From the NCBI RefSeq assembly GCF_039794105.1, contig NZ_JBDIWA010000009.1:40787-104786 (forward strand): a stretch of 64,000 bases of DNA. The letters run 5' to 3'. The DNA is from Kuenenia sp039794105. GTDB lineage: Bacteria > Planctomycetota > Brocadiia > Brocadiales > Brocadiaceae. Made by a program: the position numbers and the translations under genes. Below the pieces are notes generated by a model. It was not told where the DNA came from, searched no databases, and saw nothing but the letters and a program-made list of their open reading frames with translations. Positions 7,798 through 15,688 of this stretch are shown here, in pieces (within the stretch, counting starts at the first letter, position 1; every line of letters starts with the position of its first letter).

Positions 7798-8325
7798 ATG
7801 GAAAATGGGCTTATACTGATACATACCGGAAATGGAAAAGGGAAAACTACCGCGGCATTGGGGCTTTGCTTTCGTGCTATTGGACAGGGTATGAAGGCGC
7901 TTATGCTTTCATTTATCAAAAGTTCCCAAAAAACCGGCGAGATGAGGGCTGCTAAATTATTGGCGCCTGATTTTAAAATGGTGCTTATGGGGCAGGGATT
8001 TATTAAAACGCAAAAAGGACATTTTTCCGAAGAAACTATCAAAAATGTCAAAGAATCCTGGGAATATGCGAAGAAGGAGATTTTCTCCGATGAATACGAT
8101 CTCATTGTTCTTGACGAAATTAACCATTTGATTGATTATGGATTGCTGGATGTCGAAGACGTTATTGGGGTGATACAAAATAAACCCCGGCGATTAAATC
8201 TTGTTCTTACAGGACGGAATGCCAAAAGTCAATTGATCGATATTGCGGATTTAGTGACTGAGATGAAAGAAATAAAGCACCACTATAAAAATGGAATTAA
8301 GGCGCGTAAAGGGATAGAATTTTAG
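7798..8325 (+). CDS. cobO: Cob(I)yrinic acid a,c-diamide / corrinoid adenosyltransferase
   Basis: It transfers the adenosyl group of ATP to cob(I)alamin or its precursors, the step making coenzyme B12. The 175-residue protein has the CobA/CobO/BtuR pattern: a P-loop GNGKGKTTAALG at residues 11-22, DLIVLDEINHLIDYGLL in the middle, and a C-terminal VTEMKEIKHHYKNGIKARKGIEF, which matches the family ending. Length is normal, slightly short at the N-terminus as in many bacterial forms. It precedes thyX by about 75 bases and may share a transcript. No cobalamin riboswitch was recognised upstream. Confidence 0.93.
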   Translation: MENGLILIHTGNGKGKTTAALGLCFRAIGQGMKALMLSFIKSSQKTGEMRAAKLLAPDFKMVLMGQGFIKTQKGHFSEETIKNVKESWEYAKKEIFSDEYDLIVLDEINHLIDYGLLDVEDVIGVIQNKPRRLNLVLTGRNAKSQLIDIADLVTEMKEIKHHYKNGIKARKGIEF

Positions 8326-8400
8326 CGGGGTGAAGTCTCAAACCAAAAAGGGATACAGATTTTTAATGTTTATTTTCTCATCTTGTTATATTATGAAAAC

Positions 8401-9129
8401 ATGTCTGAATCAAAACTAAATGTACTATTATTACGATACACACAAGACCCTGAACATATCGTGGCGCAAGCCGCCAAACTGTGTTATAGCCCCTCCTCTG
8501 TTGCTGAATTAAAGGAACAGATTGACCGCAAGGATCAGTCCGCTTTTATTGAAAAATTAACGGAAATGGGGCATCTCTCACCTATAGAACACGTCAGTTT
8601 TACCTTTGGCATAGAGGGCATTTCCCGCGCCTGTTCACATCAGCTTGTTCGGCATCGTTTGGCTTCTTATTCCCAGCAAAGCCAGCGTTATGTCGGAAAG
8701 TACAGTAAGAAAACCGGTGGTTTTGATTTTGTTATCCCCCCCAGGATTGAAAAAGCCGGGAAAAAACAGTGGTTCATTGAAAAAATGAATTGTATTCAGG
8801 AATGGTATGACGAACTGATAGAGGCGCTGGGCGATAGTGGAGAAAGCACATTTGAAGACGCCAGATTTTTACTGCCCAATGCCGCGGAGACAAAGATTAT
8901 CATTACCATGAACGCCCGCGAATTATTGCATTTCTTTCGTGTACGTTGCTGCAATCGCGCACAATGGGAGATCAGGGCTATGGCAATTGAAATGCTGCGG
9001 CTCGCGAAAAAGGTCGCCCCAAATATTTTGAAAGATGCAGGCCCTGGTTGCGTAAACGATGCATGCCCGGAAGGAAAAATGACGTGCGGGAAGATGGTTG
9101 AAGTGAGAAATATGTTTAGAAATATATGA
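8401..9129 (+). CDS. thyX: FAD-dependent thymidylate synthase
   Basis: It makes dTMP from dUMP using methylene-tetrahydrofolate, with FAD and NADPH as hydride path. The ThyX signature RHRLASYSQQSQRY is intact (pattern RHRx7S). GHLSPIEHVSFTF and FRVRCCNRAQWEIRAMA complete the active site. The protein has 242 residues from the ATG at 8401. A TTG six codons upstream is possible, but neither start has a convincing ribosome site. The C-terminus has a cysteine-rich stretch (GPGCVNDACPEGKMTCGK) seen in several anaerobe ThyX proteins. Confidence 0.95.
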   Translation: MSESKLNVLLLRYTQDPEHIVAQAAKLCYSPSSVAELKEQIDRKDQSAFIEKLTEMGHLSPIEHVSFTFGIEGISRACSHQLVRHRLASYSQQSQRYVGKYSKKTGGFDFVIPPRIEKAGKKQWFIEKMNCIQEWYDELIEALGDSGESTFEDARFLLPNAAETKIIITMNARELLHFFRVRCCNRAQWEIRAMAIEMLRLAKKVAPNILKDAGPGCVNDACPEGKMTCGKMVEVRNMFRNI

Positions 9130-9266
9130 TACTGCGGAGTGCCTCTTTTTTTAAATCTGCATTGTTACAACCTGCCAATAGCAATAACTTATGACTGCAC
9201 CCATTTTTTCAGAAAAAGGGTAAAAACGAGTGTAACGCATTAATTAGATAAGGCTCACGTAAGGTT

Positions 9267-9351
9267 TGGAATATTGAGTTTTTTGTCATTCGAATTTGTT
9301 TCGTATTTCGACATTCGTATTTCGAATTTGGTTGCAGCAAAGGCTGCGCTA
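9267..9351. repeat. Dispersed repeat, copy also at 51293-51381
   Basis: An approximately 85-bp segment built from ATTTCG/TATTTCG words and ending GTTGCAGCAAAGGCTGCGCTA. It recurs nearly identically at 51293-51381 and shares the ATTTGTTTCGTATTTCG core with repeats near 12250, 22570, 59200 and 60900. The gene-free stretch 9130-9364 otherwise shows nothing. Confidence 0.6.
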
Positions 9352-9364
9352 AGGATTATTCCAG

Positions 9365-9664
9365 TTACATTTGCATACGCATAACTTCTTTGTATGTTTC
9401 TACCAGTTTGTTGCGGGTTTCCATCATAAACTTAAAGCTAACCTCCGCCTTTGACATGGCAACCATAACTTCATGAATATTTTCAATCTTTCCACCGGAA
9501 AATTTCTCGATACTGTCACTGGCTTTCACCTGAAGGTCATTAATCTCATTGATAAAACCTCCCAATGTATCTTTAAAGGAAGCGCCTTTCTGTTCTTCAA
9601 CAAAATCAAACCCTTTGTTTTGTTGAATTGAACCGTCATTATTATTAATCAGTAAAACAGCCAT
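9365..9664 (-). CDS. fliE: Flagellar hook-basal body protein FliE
   Basis: FliE joins the MS ring to the proximal rod of the flagellar basal body. The 99-residue protein has the family C-terminus: FSGGKIENIHEVMVAMSKAE, followed by a region ending ETRNKLVETYKEVMRMQ. Family length is about 100. I start at the ATG at 9664 because AGGAG lies about seven bases upstream. The longer frame would overlap flgC by 11 bases. It is the last gene of a flgB-flgC-fliE operon. Confidence 0.93.
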   Translation of the reverse strand: MAVLLINNNDGSIQQNKGFDFVEEQKGASFKDTLGGFINEINDLQVKASDSIEKFSGGKIENIHEVMVAMSKAEVSFKFMMETRNKLVETYKEVMRMQM

Positions 9665-9674
9665 AACTACACTC

Positions 9675-10118
9675 CTATCTTCCAATAATTGACAATGCCT
9701 GATTTGTAATATCTTTAGAAGAATTTATCACCGCAAGATTCGCTTCGTAAGACCTGGATGCCGTGACCAGATCAACCATCTCCGTTGCAATATTTACGTT
9801 AGGCATCTCTACAAAACCATTTTCATCCGCCTGAGGATGCCCGGGGATAAATACCTTATTAAAAGGCTCATTGCTTTTCATAATATTACTCACCTTTACG
9901 CCGCCCAAACGCTCCATTCCATCAATATCGGACAGATTAGCCGCCTTATTAAGAATAGACTGGAATTCCACCTGTTCCCTGCGATACGGACCGCCGTCGG
10001 GAGAGTTAGTAGCATTTGCATTAGCAATATTATTTGCTATCACATTCATGCGGATACGTTCCGCAGTAAGCCCGGTGGCGCTTATATCCAGCGCTGAAAA
10101 TACCTTACTTATTCCCAT
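9675..10118 (-). CDS. flgC: Flagellar basal-body rod protein FlgC
   Basis: A proximal rod component exported through the flagellar type III apparatus. The 147-residue protein has the rod N-terminal pattern SALDISATGLTAERIRMNVI followed by ANNIANANAT, and the C-terminal pattern EMVDLVTASRSYEANLAVIN, which together form the rod coiled coil. Length fits FlgC (about 135-150). It lies 11 bases after flgB and 10 before the fliE start. Confidence 0.95.
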   Translation of the reverse strand: MGISKVFSALDISATGLTAERIRMNVIANNIANANATNSPDGGPYRREQVEFQSILNKAANLSDIDGMERLGGVKVSNIMKSNEPFNKVFIPGHPQADENGFVEMPNVNIATEMVDLVTASRSYEANLAVINSSKDITNQALSIIGR

Positions 10119-10129
10119 ATTTTTTCTCC

Positions 10130-10507
10130 TTAACCTCTAGAGCCGTCAATTGCGGCTTTTACTAAATCAAATTTCTTTGCCAGTAACTGCGAATATATTT
10201 TATAAAAACCCGTATTTTTCAATAAAGTAGCAACCTCTTTTTCCATATCCACCGTGTTCCCATCATTGCGCAAGGTTCCATCTACAACATCTTCAGAAAT
10301 TACGACCTTTGGCTCAAACTTATTAAAATTTTTCTGCGAACTGCTTTGTATAGCCTTTTCAAGCTCGCCCTCAAAATTAACCACCATTTTCTTGTAGCCA
10401 GGAGTGTTTACATTGGCAATGTTGTTTGCTACAACCTTGTGTTTCAGGGATGAAACATCCAACATATTCTCTAATAAACCAAACGTTTTATCTAAACCAA
10501 TATTCAT
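10130..10507 (-). CDS. flgB: Flagellar basal-body rod protein FlgB
   Basis: A proximal rod subunit. From the ATG at 10507 (AGGAG about eight bases upstream) the protein is 125 residues with SSLKHKVVANNIANVNTPGYKK, the flagellar rod N-terminal signature, and a C-terminal KIYSQLLAKKFDLVKAAI. A start 24 codons upstream in the same frame has no ribosome site and would add an unrelated leader. First gene of the rod operon, directly downstream of the FlrC-like regulator. Confidence 0.94.
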   Translation of the reverse strand: MNIGLDKTFGLLENMLDVSSLKHKVVANNIANVNTPGYKKMVVNFEGELEKAIQSSSQKNFNKFEPKVVISEDVVDGTLRNDGNTVDMEKEVATLLKNTGFYKIYSQLLAKKFDLVKAAIDGSRG

Positions 10508-10649
10508 AATCTTTCTCCTTATCCACAGAACTTCGCAAAACAAATACCGGAAAACAGCAACAGCAAATACAATATGCAATAAAAATACACATGTATCTAT
10601 TTATCAATAAGATACAGCGTAAGTAAAAATATATTACTGTATCCGTGAA

Positions 10650-10666
10650 GGCAAATCTTTGTCCCC
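10650..10666 (-). promoter_or_regulatory. Candidate sigma-54 promoter for flgB-flgC-fliE
   Basis: On the minus strand the sequence GGGACAAAGATTTGC has GG and GC dinucleotides ten bases apart with TTTGC at -12. It lies about 143 bases before flgB. The -24 half (GGACAA) departs from TGGCAC, so this is a partial match. Its use is made plausible by the FlrC-like sigma-54 activator encoded directly upstream. Confidence 0.35.
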
Positions 10667-10715
10667 CTATTAAGAAAAAATTTCACGGTATGTAGGAAAA
10701 TACATCGCCTTCTGC

Positions 10716-10800
10716 TCAATCCTCAGTCCTCAGTCCTCAGTCCTCAGTCCTCAATCTGCAATTTGCCGATTGCCGATTGCCGACTGTAGATTGTCGATTT
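10716..10800. repeat. Heptanucleotide minisatellite (CAGTCCT type)
   Basis: About five copies of CAGTCCT are followed by CGATTGC-type heptads and GACTGTAGATTGT. Similar period-7 arrays occur at 15608, 18597, 31868, 40403 and 44953. It lies between the FlrC-like gene and the flgB promoter region, filling much of a 343-base gap. Confidence 0.8.
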
Positions 10801-10850
10801 CTACGGTATAATGGGAAATCCCAAGTCCCCAATATCTCCATTTTCACAAT

Positions 10851-12221
10851 TTATTGAGCAATTACGTATTTATTGAGTTTATTCCGCAATGTTCTGGTTG
10901 TAATTTTAAGCAACTCGGCTGCCTTTGTTTTATTCCCGCCCGTTTTTTCGAGTGTAGTATAAATCAATTCCTTTTCTGCGTCTTCAATGGATTGACCATT
11001 CTTTTTTATGTTTACGGAATCATTACACATGGTATGTTCGGATTTTTTTGTGTCAATGAGGGATGTAAAGTTTTCTAATCGAAGCTCTTCCGACGAACCC
11101 ATAACAACCGCTCTTTGCATAATATTTTTCAATTCCCTCACATTTCCAGGCCAATTGTATTGAGAAAGATAGTCCATTGCCTTTTTTTCAATCGATTTGG
11201 CGGATGAATTATTTTCCGAACTATATTTTTCAAGATAGGTATTCGCCAGCAACGGGATATCTTCGCGCCTTTCCCGTAAGGGCGGTAAGTGTATTGGAAC
11301 GACGTTTAACCGGTAAAACAAATCTTCGCGAAACGTCCCCTTTTGTATTTCCTTTGCCAAATCCCTGTTTGTAGTTGCGACAATGCGGACGTCGATTTTT
11401 ATGGTTTTTTCTCCCCCAACCCGCTCAAATTCCTCTTCTTCCAGCACCCGCAATAACTTTGCCTGGATATTGGGAGAAATCTCGCTGACTTCATCAAGAA
11501 GCAGCGTGCCTTCGTTTGCCAGTTCAAAGCGTCCTATGCGCTTTGCCACCGCTCCGGTATATGCGCCGCGTTCGTGCCCAAAGAGTTCACTTTCCAGGAG
11601 GGACTCTGCCAGGGCTGCGCAATTTACCCGAATAAAAGGTTTTTCACAACGCGGGCTGAAATAATGTATCGCACGCGCAACTAATTCCTTGCCCGTACCG
11701 CTCTCCCCCTGTATAAGAACACTTGCCTTGCTCTGTGCGATCTTTTTCAGTTGTTCATATATTTGCGACATTTTAGAGTTTTTGCTGTAAACAGGCTCAG
11801 ATTTTTCATCCGCATTGGAAGCAGACCGCCAGTATTTATTTTCAGCGATTAATTTCTGCCGTTCATTCACCCTTGAGATTAAAAGCTCAATCTGATCGGG
11901 AGAAAAAGGTTTTATAATATAATCATAAGCGCCTTTTCTCATAGCTTCCACAGCAGACTCTATAGTGCCATACGCTGTCATGAGAATGACTACGGTTTCC
12001 TGCGAAATCCCCTTTACCTTTTCAAGCGCCTCCATGCCGTCCATTCCCGGCATTTTCATATCCATGAAAACCATGTCAAAATCTTCTTTGCCGATTCGCG
12101 AGACGGCTTGCTGTCCGTTACCAACCCCTGTAACGTCATATCCGCCTCTTTTCAGCGTTTCACAGAGGTATTCACGCCCCAATGCATCATCATCGACAAC
12201 CATTATTTTTTCGACACTCAT
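10851..12221 (-). CDS. Sigma-54-dependent response regulator, FlrC/FleR-like
   Basis: A 456-residue cytoplasmic activator: receiver domain (residues 1-120, phospho-acceptor Asp54 in VFMDMKMPGMDG), AAA+ sigma-54 interaction domain with Walker A GESGTGKE, the loop GAYTGA (a common Tyr variant of GAFTGA), a Walker B in LLLDEVSE and an R-finger region, then a Fis-type HTH GGNKTKAAELLKITTRTLRN near the C-terminus. The HTH and the partner kinase next door match the FlrBC/FleSR pair that turns on class III flagellar genes. It is followed by flgB-flgC-fliE, the expected targets. Start has AGGGGA upstream. Confidence 0.9.
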   Translation of the reverse strand: MSVEKIMVVDDDALGREYLCETLKRGGYDVTGVGNGQQAVSRIGKEDFDMVFMDMKMPGMDGMEALEKVKGISQETVVILMTAYGTIESAVEAMRKGAYDYIIKPFSPDQIELLISRVNERQKLIAENKYWRSASNADEKSEPVYSKNSKMSQIYEQLKKIAQSKASVLIQGESGTGKELVARAIHYFSPRCEKPFIRVNCAALAESLLESELFGHERGAYTGAVAKRIGRFELANEGTLLLDEVSEISPNIQAKLLRVLEEEEFERVGGEKTIKIDVRIVATTNRDLAKEIQKGTFREDLFYRLNVVPIHLPPLRERREDIPLLANTYLEKYSSENNSSAKSIEKKAMDYLSQYNWPGNVRELKNIMQRAVVMGSSEELRLENFTSLIDTKKSEHTMCNDSVNIKKNGQSIEDAEKELIYTTLEKTGGNKTKAAELLKITTRTLRNKLNKYVIAQ

Positions 12222-12243
12222 TTTATTCCCCTATAGATCAGAT

Positions 12244-12300
12244 AAAAAATTCGAAGCACGAAGTACGAAATACGAAACAAATCTCAAAATACAAAATCCC
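12244..12300. repeat. Dispersed AT-rich repeat (GAAATACGAAACAAAT family)
   Basis: Words such as CGAAGTACGAAATACGAAAC match, in the same or opposite sense, repeats at 22560, 59040 and 60745. It lies in the 320-base gap between the kinase and regulator genes. The rest of that gap (12301-12542) also holds an AATCTGTGT repeat at about 12470. No coding frame is credible there. Confidence 0.5.
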
Positions 12301-12542
12301 AATGAAAAAACCGGGTTTTGAACATTTGAAAATTGAAATTTAGAATTAAAAAACGTTCGTTTTCGTAAGAATTATTCGGTTAAAACGAGGCCTTCAAATA
12401 TCCACGGGGGTATAACATGGTTTCATTCTTTTTTCCATTCGAAGCCGGAGCTTGGGAACGAGAGTAAAATCTGTGTAATCTGTGGTTCCTCTTTCGTAAT
12501 TTTGTGTCAGCATTGAGGACTTCGGATTTCACAATTATCGGT

Positions 12543-13865
12543 TTAAGCAAACTGCATCGCCAATGCCTCTTCTTCCGGAACGAAGTTGCTGTACGAATCC
12601 ATATAGTCATGCGAATTTATGGGCAAATTAATATAAAATGTCGTACCCTTTCCCTCTTCGCTTTCAACAAAGATTTTGCCGTTGTGCGCTTCAATAATTT
12701 TGTTCACAATTGCCAATCCAATCCCCGTTCCATCCTGTTTTGTCGTAAAAAAGAGGTCAAATATCTTCCGGACAACCTCTTTTTTAATTCCTACGCCGGT
12801 ATCCTTTATGCCAATCTGAACAACGCCGTTATCGTTTTCTCCCTCTATTGTCCGCGTAAATACCGTTAAATGGCCCCCGCATGTCATAGATTGGATTGCA
12901 TTTAAGCAAAGATTCAAAAAAACCTGCTGCAATTTTTCAGCATCGCATTTCAAACAATAATCATCTGCGCCGTATTCTTTATGGATAGAAATAGTATCTA
13001 TTCCATTCCGGTTCATGTCTTCCTTAATAAAAAAGAGTGTTCTGTCCAAAATTTCAGATATACGGCTATTCATTAAACTCAATCGTACCGGACGTGCAAA
13101 TACCAGCAACTCGGTAACCGTTTTGTTCAGATTTTTCGTGCCTTGTATTATATTTTTTACCAGTTTCTTACGGGGGTCGGAATCATCAAAGTCCCTTGCA
13201 AGTAATGCAGAAAACCCTTCAATACCATTTAGTGGATTACGAATTTCATGGGCAATACTGGCCGCCATTGCGCCAATGGCTGCAAGTTTATCCGCTTTTC
13301 TCAATCGCATCTCCAAATCTCTTATCTTTGACAAGTCTTTAAACACCTCTACAGCGCCTATAATATTGTCCTGCGAGTCCTTAATCAGTGACACGCTGCT
13401 TTCTACCATCCTGGCCAATCCCTGGCTGGTCTTTATTTTACGCTCAACATTAATAAAATTTTGCCCCTTTTTAATAGCCTCCATAAGCAGGGATTCGCCG
13501 CCGTCCGCATTTTCGTATAAACACTCTATATTTCCCCCTACCACGCAAGACCCGCTGAAACTTAATATTTCTTCCGCCGCCGTATTGAAAGTAGTTATTT
13601 CCCCTTTCGTATTTATGGCAATAACACCGCTATGAATACTTCCCAAAAGACTATTTAGATATTTCGTAAGGCTGTCGAGTTCCTGCACTTTATCCTTTAA
13701 ACGGGCATTTGTATCTTCCATCTCCTTATCTATTTCTTTTACCCTGCTTTGCAGCTTATTGTACGCCTCTTCCAAACGCAATGTATAAAGATTAAACTGT
13801 TCAAAGGCGGTTGCGAGTTCATTCCTGAATTTTTTCGGATATTTGTTCACGGCAATATTTTTCAT
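12543..13865 (-). CDS. Sensor histidine kinase, FlrB/FleS-like
   Basis: A 440-residue soluble kinase without membrane segments. The N-terminal coiled coil (FEQFNLYTLRLEEAYNKLQ) is characteristic of FlrB/FleS. Then come a PAS domain (about 70-185), a HisKA domain with His206 in ASIAHEIRNPLNG, and an ATP-binding domain with N, G1 (DTGVGI) and G2 (GTGIGLAIV) boxes. It likely phosphorylates the adjacent sigma-54 regulator. About 320 bases separate them, filled with dispersed repeats, which is unusual for such a pair and may reflect repeat insertion into the operon. Confidence 0.9.
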   Translation of the reverse strand: MKNIAVNKYPKKFRNELATAFEQFNLYTLRLEEAYNKLQSRVKEIDKEMEDTNARLKDKVQELDSLTKYLNSLLGSIHSGVIAINTKGEITTFNTAAEEILSFSGSCVVGGNIECLYENADGGESLLMEAIKKGQNFINVERKIKTSQGLARMVESSVSLIKDSQDNIIGAVEVFKDLSKIRDLEMRLRKADKLAAIGAMAASIAHEIRNPLNGIEGFSALLARDFDDSDPRKKLVKNIIQGTKNLNKTVTELLVFARPVRLSLMNSRISEILDRTLFFIKEDMNRNGIDTISIHKEYGADDYCLKCDAEKLQQVFLNLCLNAIQSMTCGGHLTVFTRTIEGENDNGVVQIGIKDTGVGIKKEVVRKIFDLFFTTKQDGTGIGLAIVNKIIEAHNGKIFVESEEGKGTTFYINLPINSHDYMDSYSNFVPEEEALAMQFA

Positions 13866-13895
13866 AACGTAACCCCGTTTTCTTTTCCCATTATT

Positions 13896-14807
13896 TCACT
13901 CATTATTATCAGAAAGCATTAACAATTTATTATTCTTCAATGTATTTTTTTCCTGCCATTCCTTCCACCATGCAATATCATCAACATACCATTTCGCTTG
14001 CACAATTAAATCGCTCTGCGGATTTTCGTCGATAAAATGCTGGAATTCACTCAGTGCGTCATCGTATTTTTTTAACTGCCGGAAACAATTTGCAATCTGG
14101 TACCGGGTCCACATGTATTGATACGGCGTTACCTCTCCTTGCGGAATATTTTTATAACCCTGCAAGGCTTTTTCATATTCGCCCAATTTATAAAAACATT
14201 CTGCTATTGTTATGGGAGGCGTCTCTTTTTCTATGCCTGACAAATAGCTATGCAGCCGGTTGTTCATCCTGGCTTTCACCTCGCCATCCTCCCCTGGCAC
14301 ATCAACTTCTTCTTTTTGCGGCGTTGCGTCCTCAAAATTTTTTGAATACTGTAATGGTGTGTATTCAGGAATCCCGTTTGATGTATCCCCGGCGCCGCTT
14401 TGGCCGTCTGTTTTTGACATATTGCCCACTTCATGAACCGCTTCAGAATCAATATCTTTAGTTGCGCCCGGCTTGAAATATTTCCCGATCCCTGTCTCTG
14501 AAGTAACGCCCTGCAATGTTAAATATTTCTTTTCCAATTCCCGAAGCCGTTCGTTTTCAACGTTGAGATTTGATAATATCCTTTCCACGCCTTGATGTCC
14601 GCCCACACCAGACGAAGTACCGGCCAAAGCAGAACTTTCAGGAGATACGTCCTGAATCTCTCCGGTTCCTGCATTTTTTCCGCTGTTTACAGGCTCGCCA
14701 AACAAACATCTTTCAGAACTTATAAAAACAGGCACACCCATCCACAAGACCATAAAAACCACCAGGAACTTTTTCTCTGTTTTTTTCAAAAAACCCAAAC
14801 AACACAT
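13896..14807 (-). CDS. Exported TPR protein of the flagellar regulatory cluster
   Basis: The 303-residue protein has an N-terminal hydrophobic segment (VVFMVLWMGVPVFIS) that looks like a signal peptide, a low-complexity Gly/Ser-rich part, a short coiled coil (NVENERLRELEKKYL), and two or three TPR-like helical pairs near residues 200-280 (ITIAECFYKLGEYEKALQGY and FRQLKKYDDALSEF). It lies 30 bases upstream of the kinase gene and is probably co-transcribed. Role unknown: periplasmic scaffold or assembly factor is an inference. The start is uncertain because the ribosome site overlaps the first ATG. Confidence 0.7.
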   Translation of the reverse strand: MCCLGFLKKTEKKFLVVFMVLWMGVPVFISSERCLFGEPVNSGKNAGTGEIQDVSPESSALAGTSSGVGGHQGVERILSNLNVENERLRELEKKYLTLQGVTSETGIGKYFKPGATKDIDSEAVHEVGNMSKTDGQSGAGDTSNGIPEYTPLQYSKNFEDATPQKEEVDVPGEDGEVKARMNNRLHSYLSGIEKETPPITIAECFYKLGEYEKALQGYKNIPQGEVTPYQYMWTRYQIANCFRQLKKYDDALSEFQHFIDENPQSDLIVQAKWYVDDIAWWKEWQEKNTLKNNKLLMLSDNNE

Positions 14808-15186
14808 CCTTTATATTTACCTCATTAGTTCATGCTATTAAAAAAAATGCAATCAGTATAAAGGGCAGCGCAAAAGCAGTGCCGTAACACGGTCAACAAC
14901 GATAACCCAGCAGGCAGATACTACTGCAACTACGGTACATGGATTCACAACTACTTTACAAAATAAAGCTTATGTCACAATAAGTATCAAAAAAGTATCC
15001 GGTAACCATACCTTATGCGCCTGCCGTTGTTATTGATAAGTAAAAAATATGTACGTGTTGTCTAATTATAAGACAATACAGAGGCGGGAGATTTTATACA
15101 AGGTCATCACTTGAGGTTTTGCAGTTTGTCAGGATGCATGCCCGATTTTGAAAAATTTGACTCCCTGTTTTGTTTGAACCCGAACC

Positions 15187-15214
15187 TTGACATCAATATT
15201 CTTATAAGTAAAAT
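15187..15214 (+). promoter_or_regulatory. Candidate sigma-70 promoter for the BrnA-like gene
   Basis: TTGACA at 15187-15192 and TAAAAT at 15209-15214 are separated by 16 bases. The gene starts 29 bases further on with GGAGGA as ribosome site. The rest of 14808-15186 is gene-free with no recognisable element. Confidence 0.5.
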
Positions 15215-15243
15215 GAAGAAAGTGAATATTGGAGGAACAGACA

Positions 15244-15639
15244 ATGAGAGATCATTATGATTTTTCCAAAATGAAGGGGCATAAAAATCCTTATTTAAAG
15301 TATTTAAAACAACCGGTTACTATGCGTTTGGACCGTGATACTGTTCGCTATTTCAGGTCTATGTCGGAGGAAACCGGTATTCCATACCAGACCCTAATAA
15401 ATCTTTATCTTCGTGACTGTGCAATCAGTCAAAGAAAAATCCAAATAAAGTGCCCCCCGGAAAAGCCGAATAGCCGGCTTGAGGCAAGGGTAAAGACACA
15501 GTTAAAGATTTGGAAAAAGTGGATGGTGCTTAGGGACATAGAAGAATTTAATATGCCTGTGATTGTCATTTCTGCCAAGGTGAGAAATCCTAAGATTCCT
15601 CACCTTGCTCAGTCCTCAATCTGCAATTGCCGACTGTAG
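15244..15639 (+). CDS. BrnA-like (CopG-type) antitoxin, orphan
   Basis: The N-terminal 85 residues match BrnA antitoxins: MRDHYDFSKMKGHKNPY, then VTMRLDRDTVRYFRSMSEET and IPYQTLINLYLRDCA, a ribbon-helix-helix DNA-binding fold. BrnA normally neutralises the RNase BrnT and represses its operon. No BrnT gene lies upstream or downstream, so this is an orphan. At 131 residues it is longer than usual, and the last dozen residues and the stop are encoded by a dispersed period-7 repeat, suggesting the original 3' end was replaced. Start chosen at the ATG with GGAGGA eight bases before. It is the only plus-strand gene in this cluster. Confidence 0.75.
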   Translation: MRDHYDFSKMKGHKNPYLKYLKQPVTMRLDRDTVRYFRSMSEETGIPYQTLINLYLRDCAISQRKIQIKCPPEKPNSRLEARVKTQLKIWKKWMVLRDIEEFNMPVIVISAKVRNPKIPHLAQSSICNCRL

Positions 15640-15660
15640 ACTGCCGATTGCCGACTGCGG
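15608..15660. repeat. Heptanucleotide-type repeat, reads into the BrnA-like gene
   Basis: CAGTCCTCAATCTGCAATTG is followed by CGACTGTAGACTGC-type heptads, as in arrays at 10716 and 44953. It supplies the last codons and stop of the BrnA-like gene. Confidence 0.7.
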
Positions 15661-15688
15661 TGGGATTCTTTTGCGGCTGAGACAGGCA

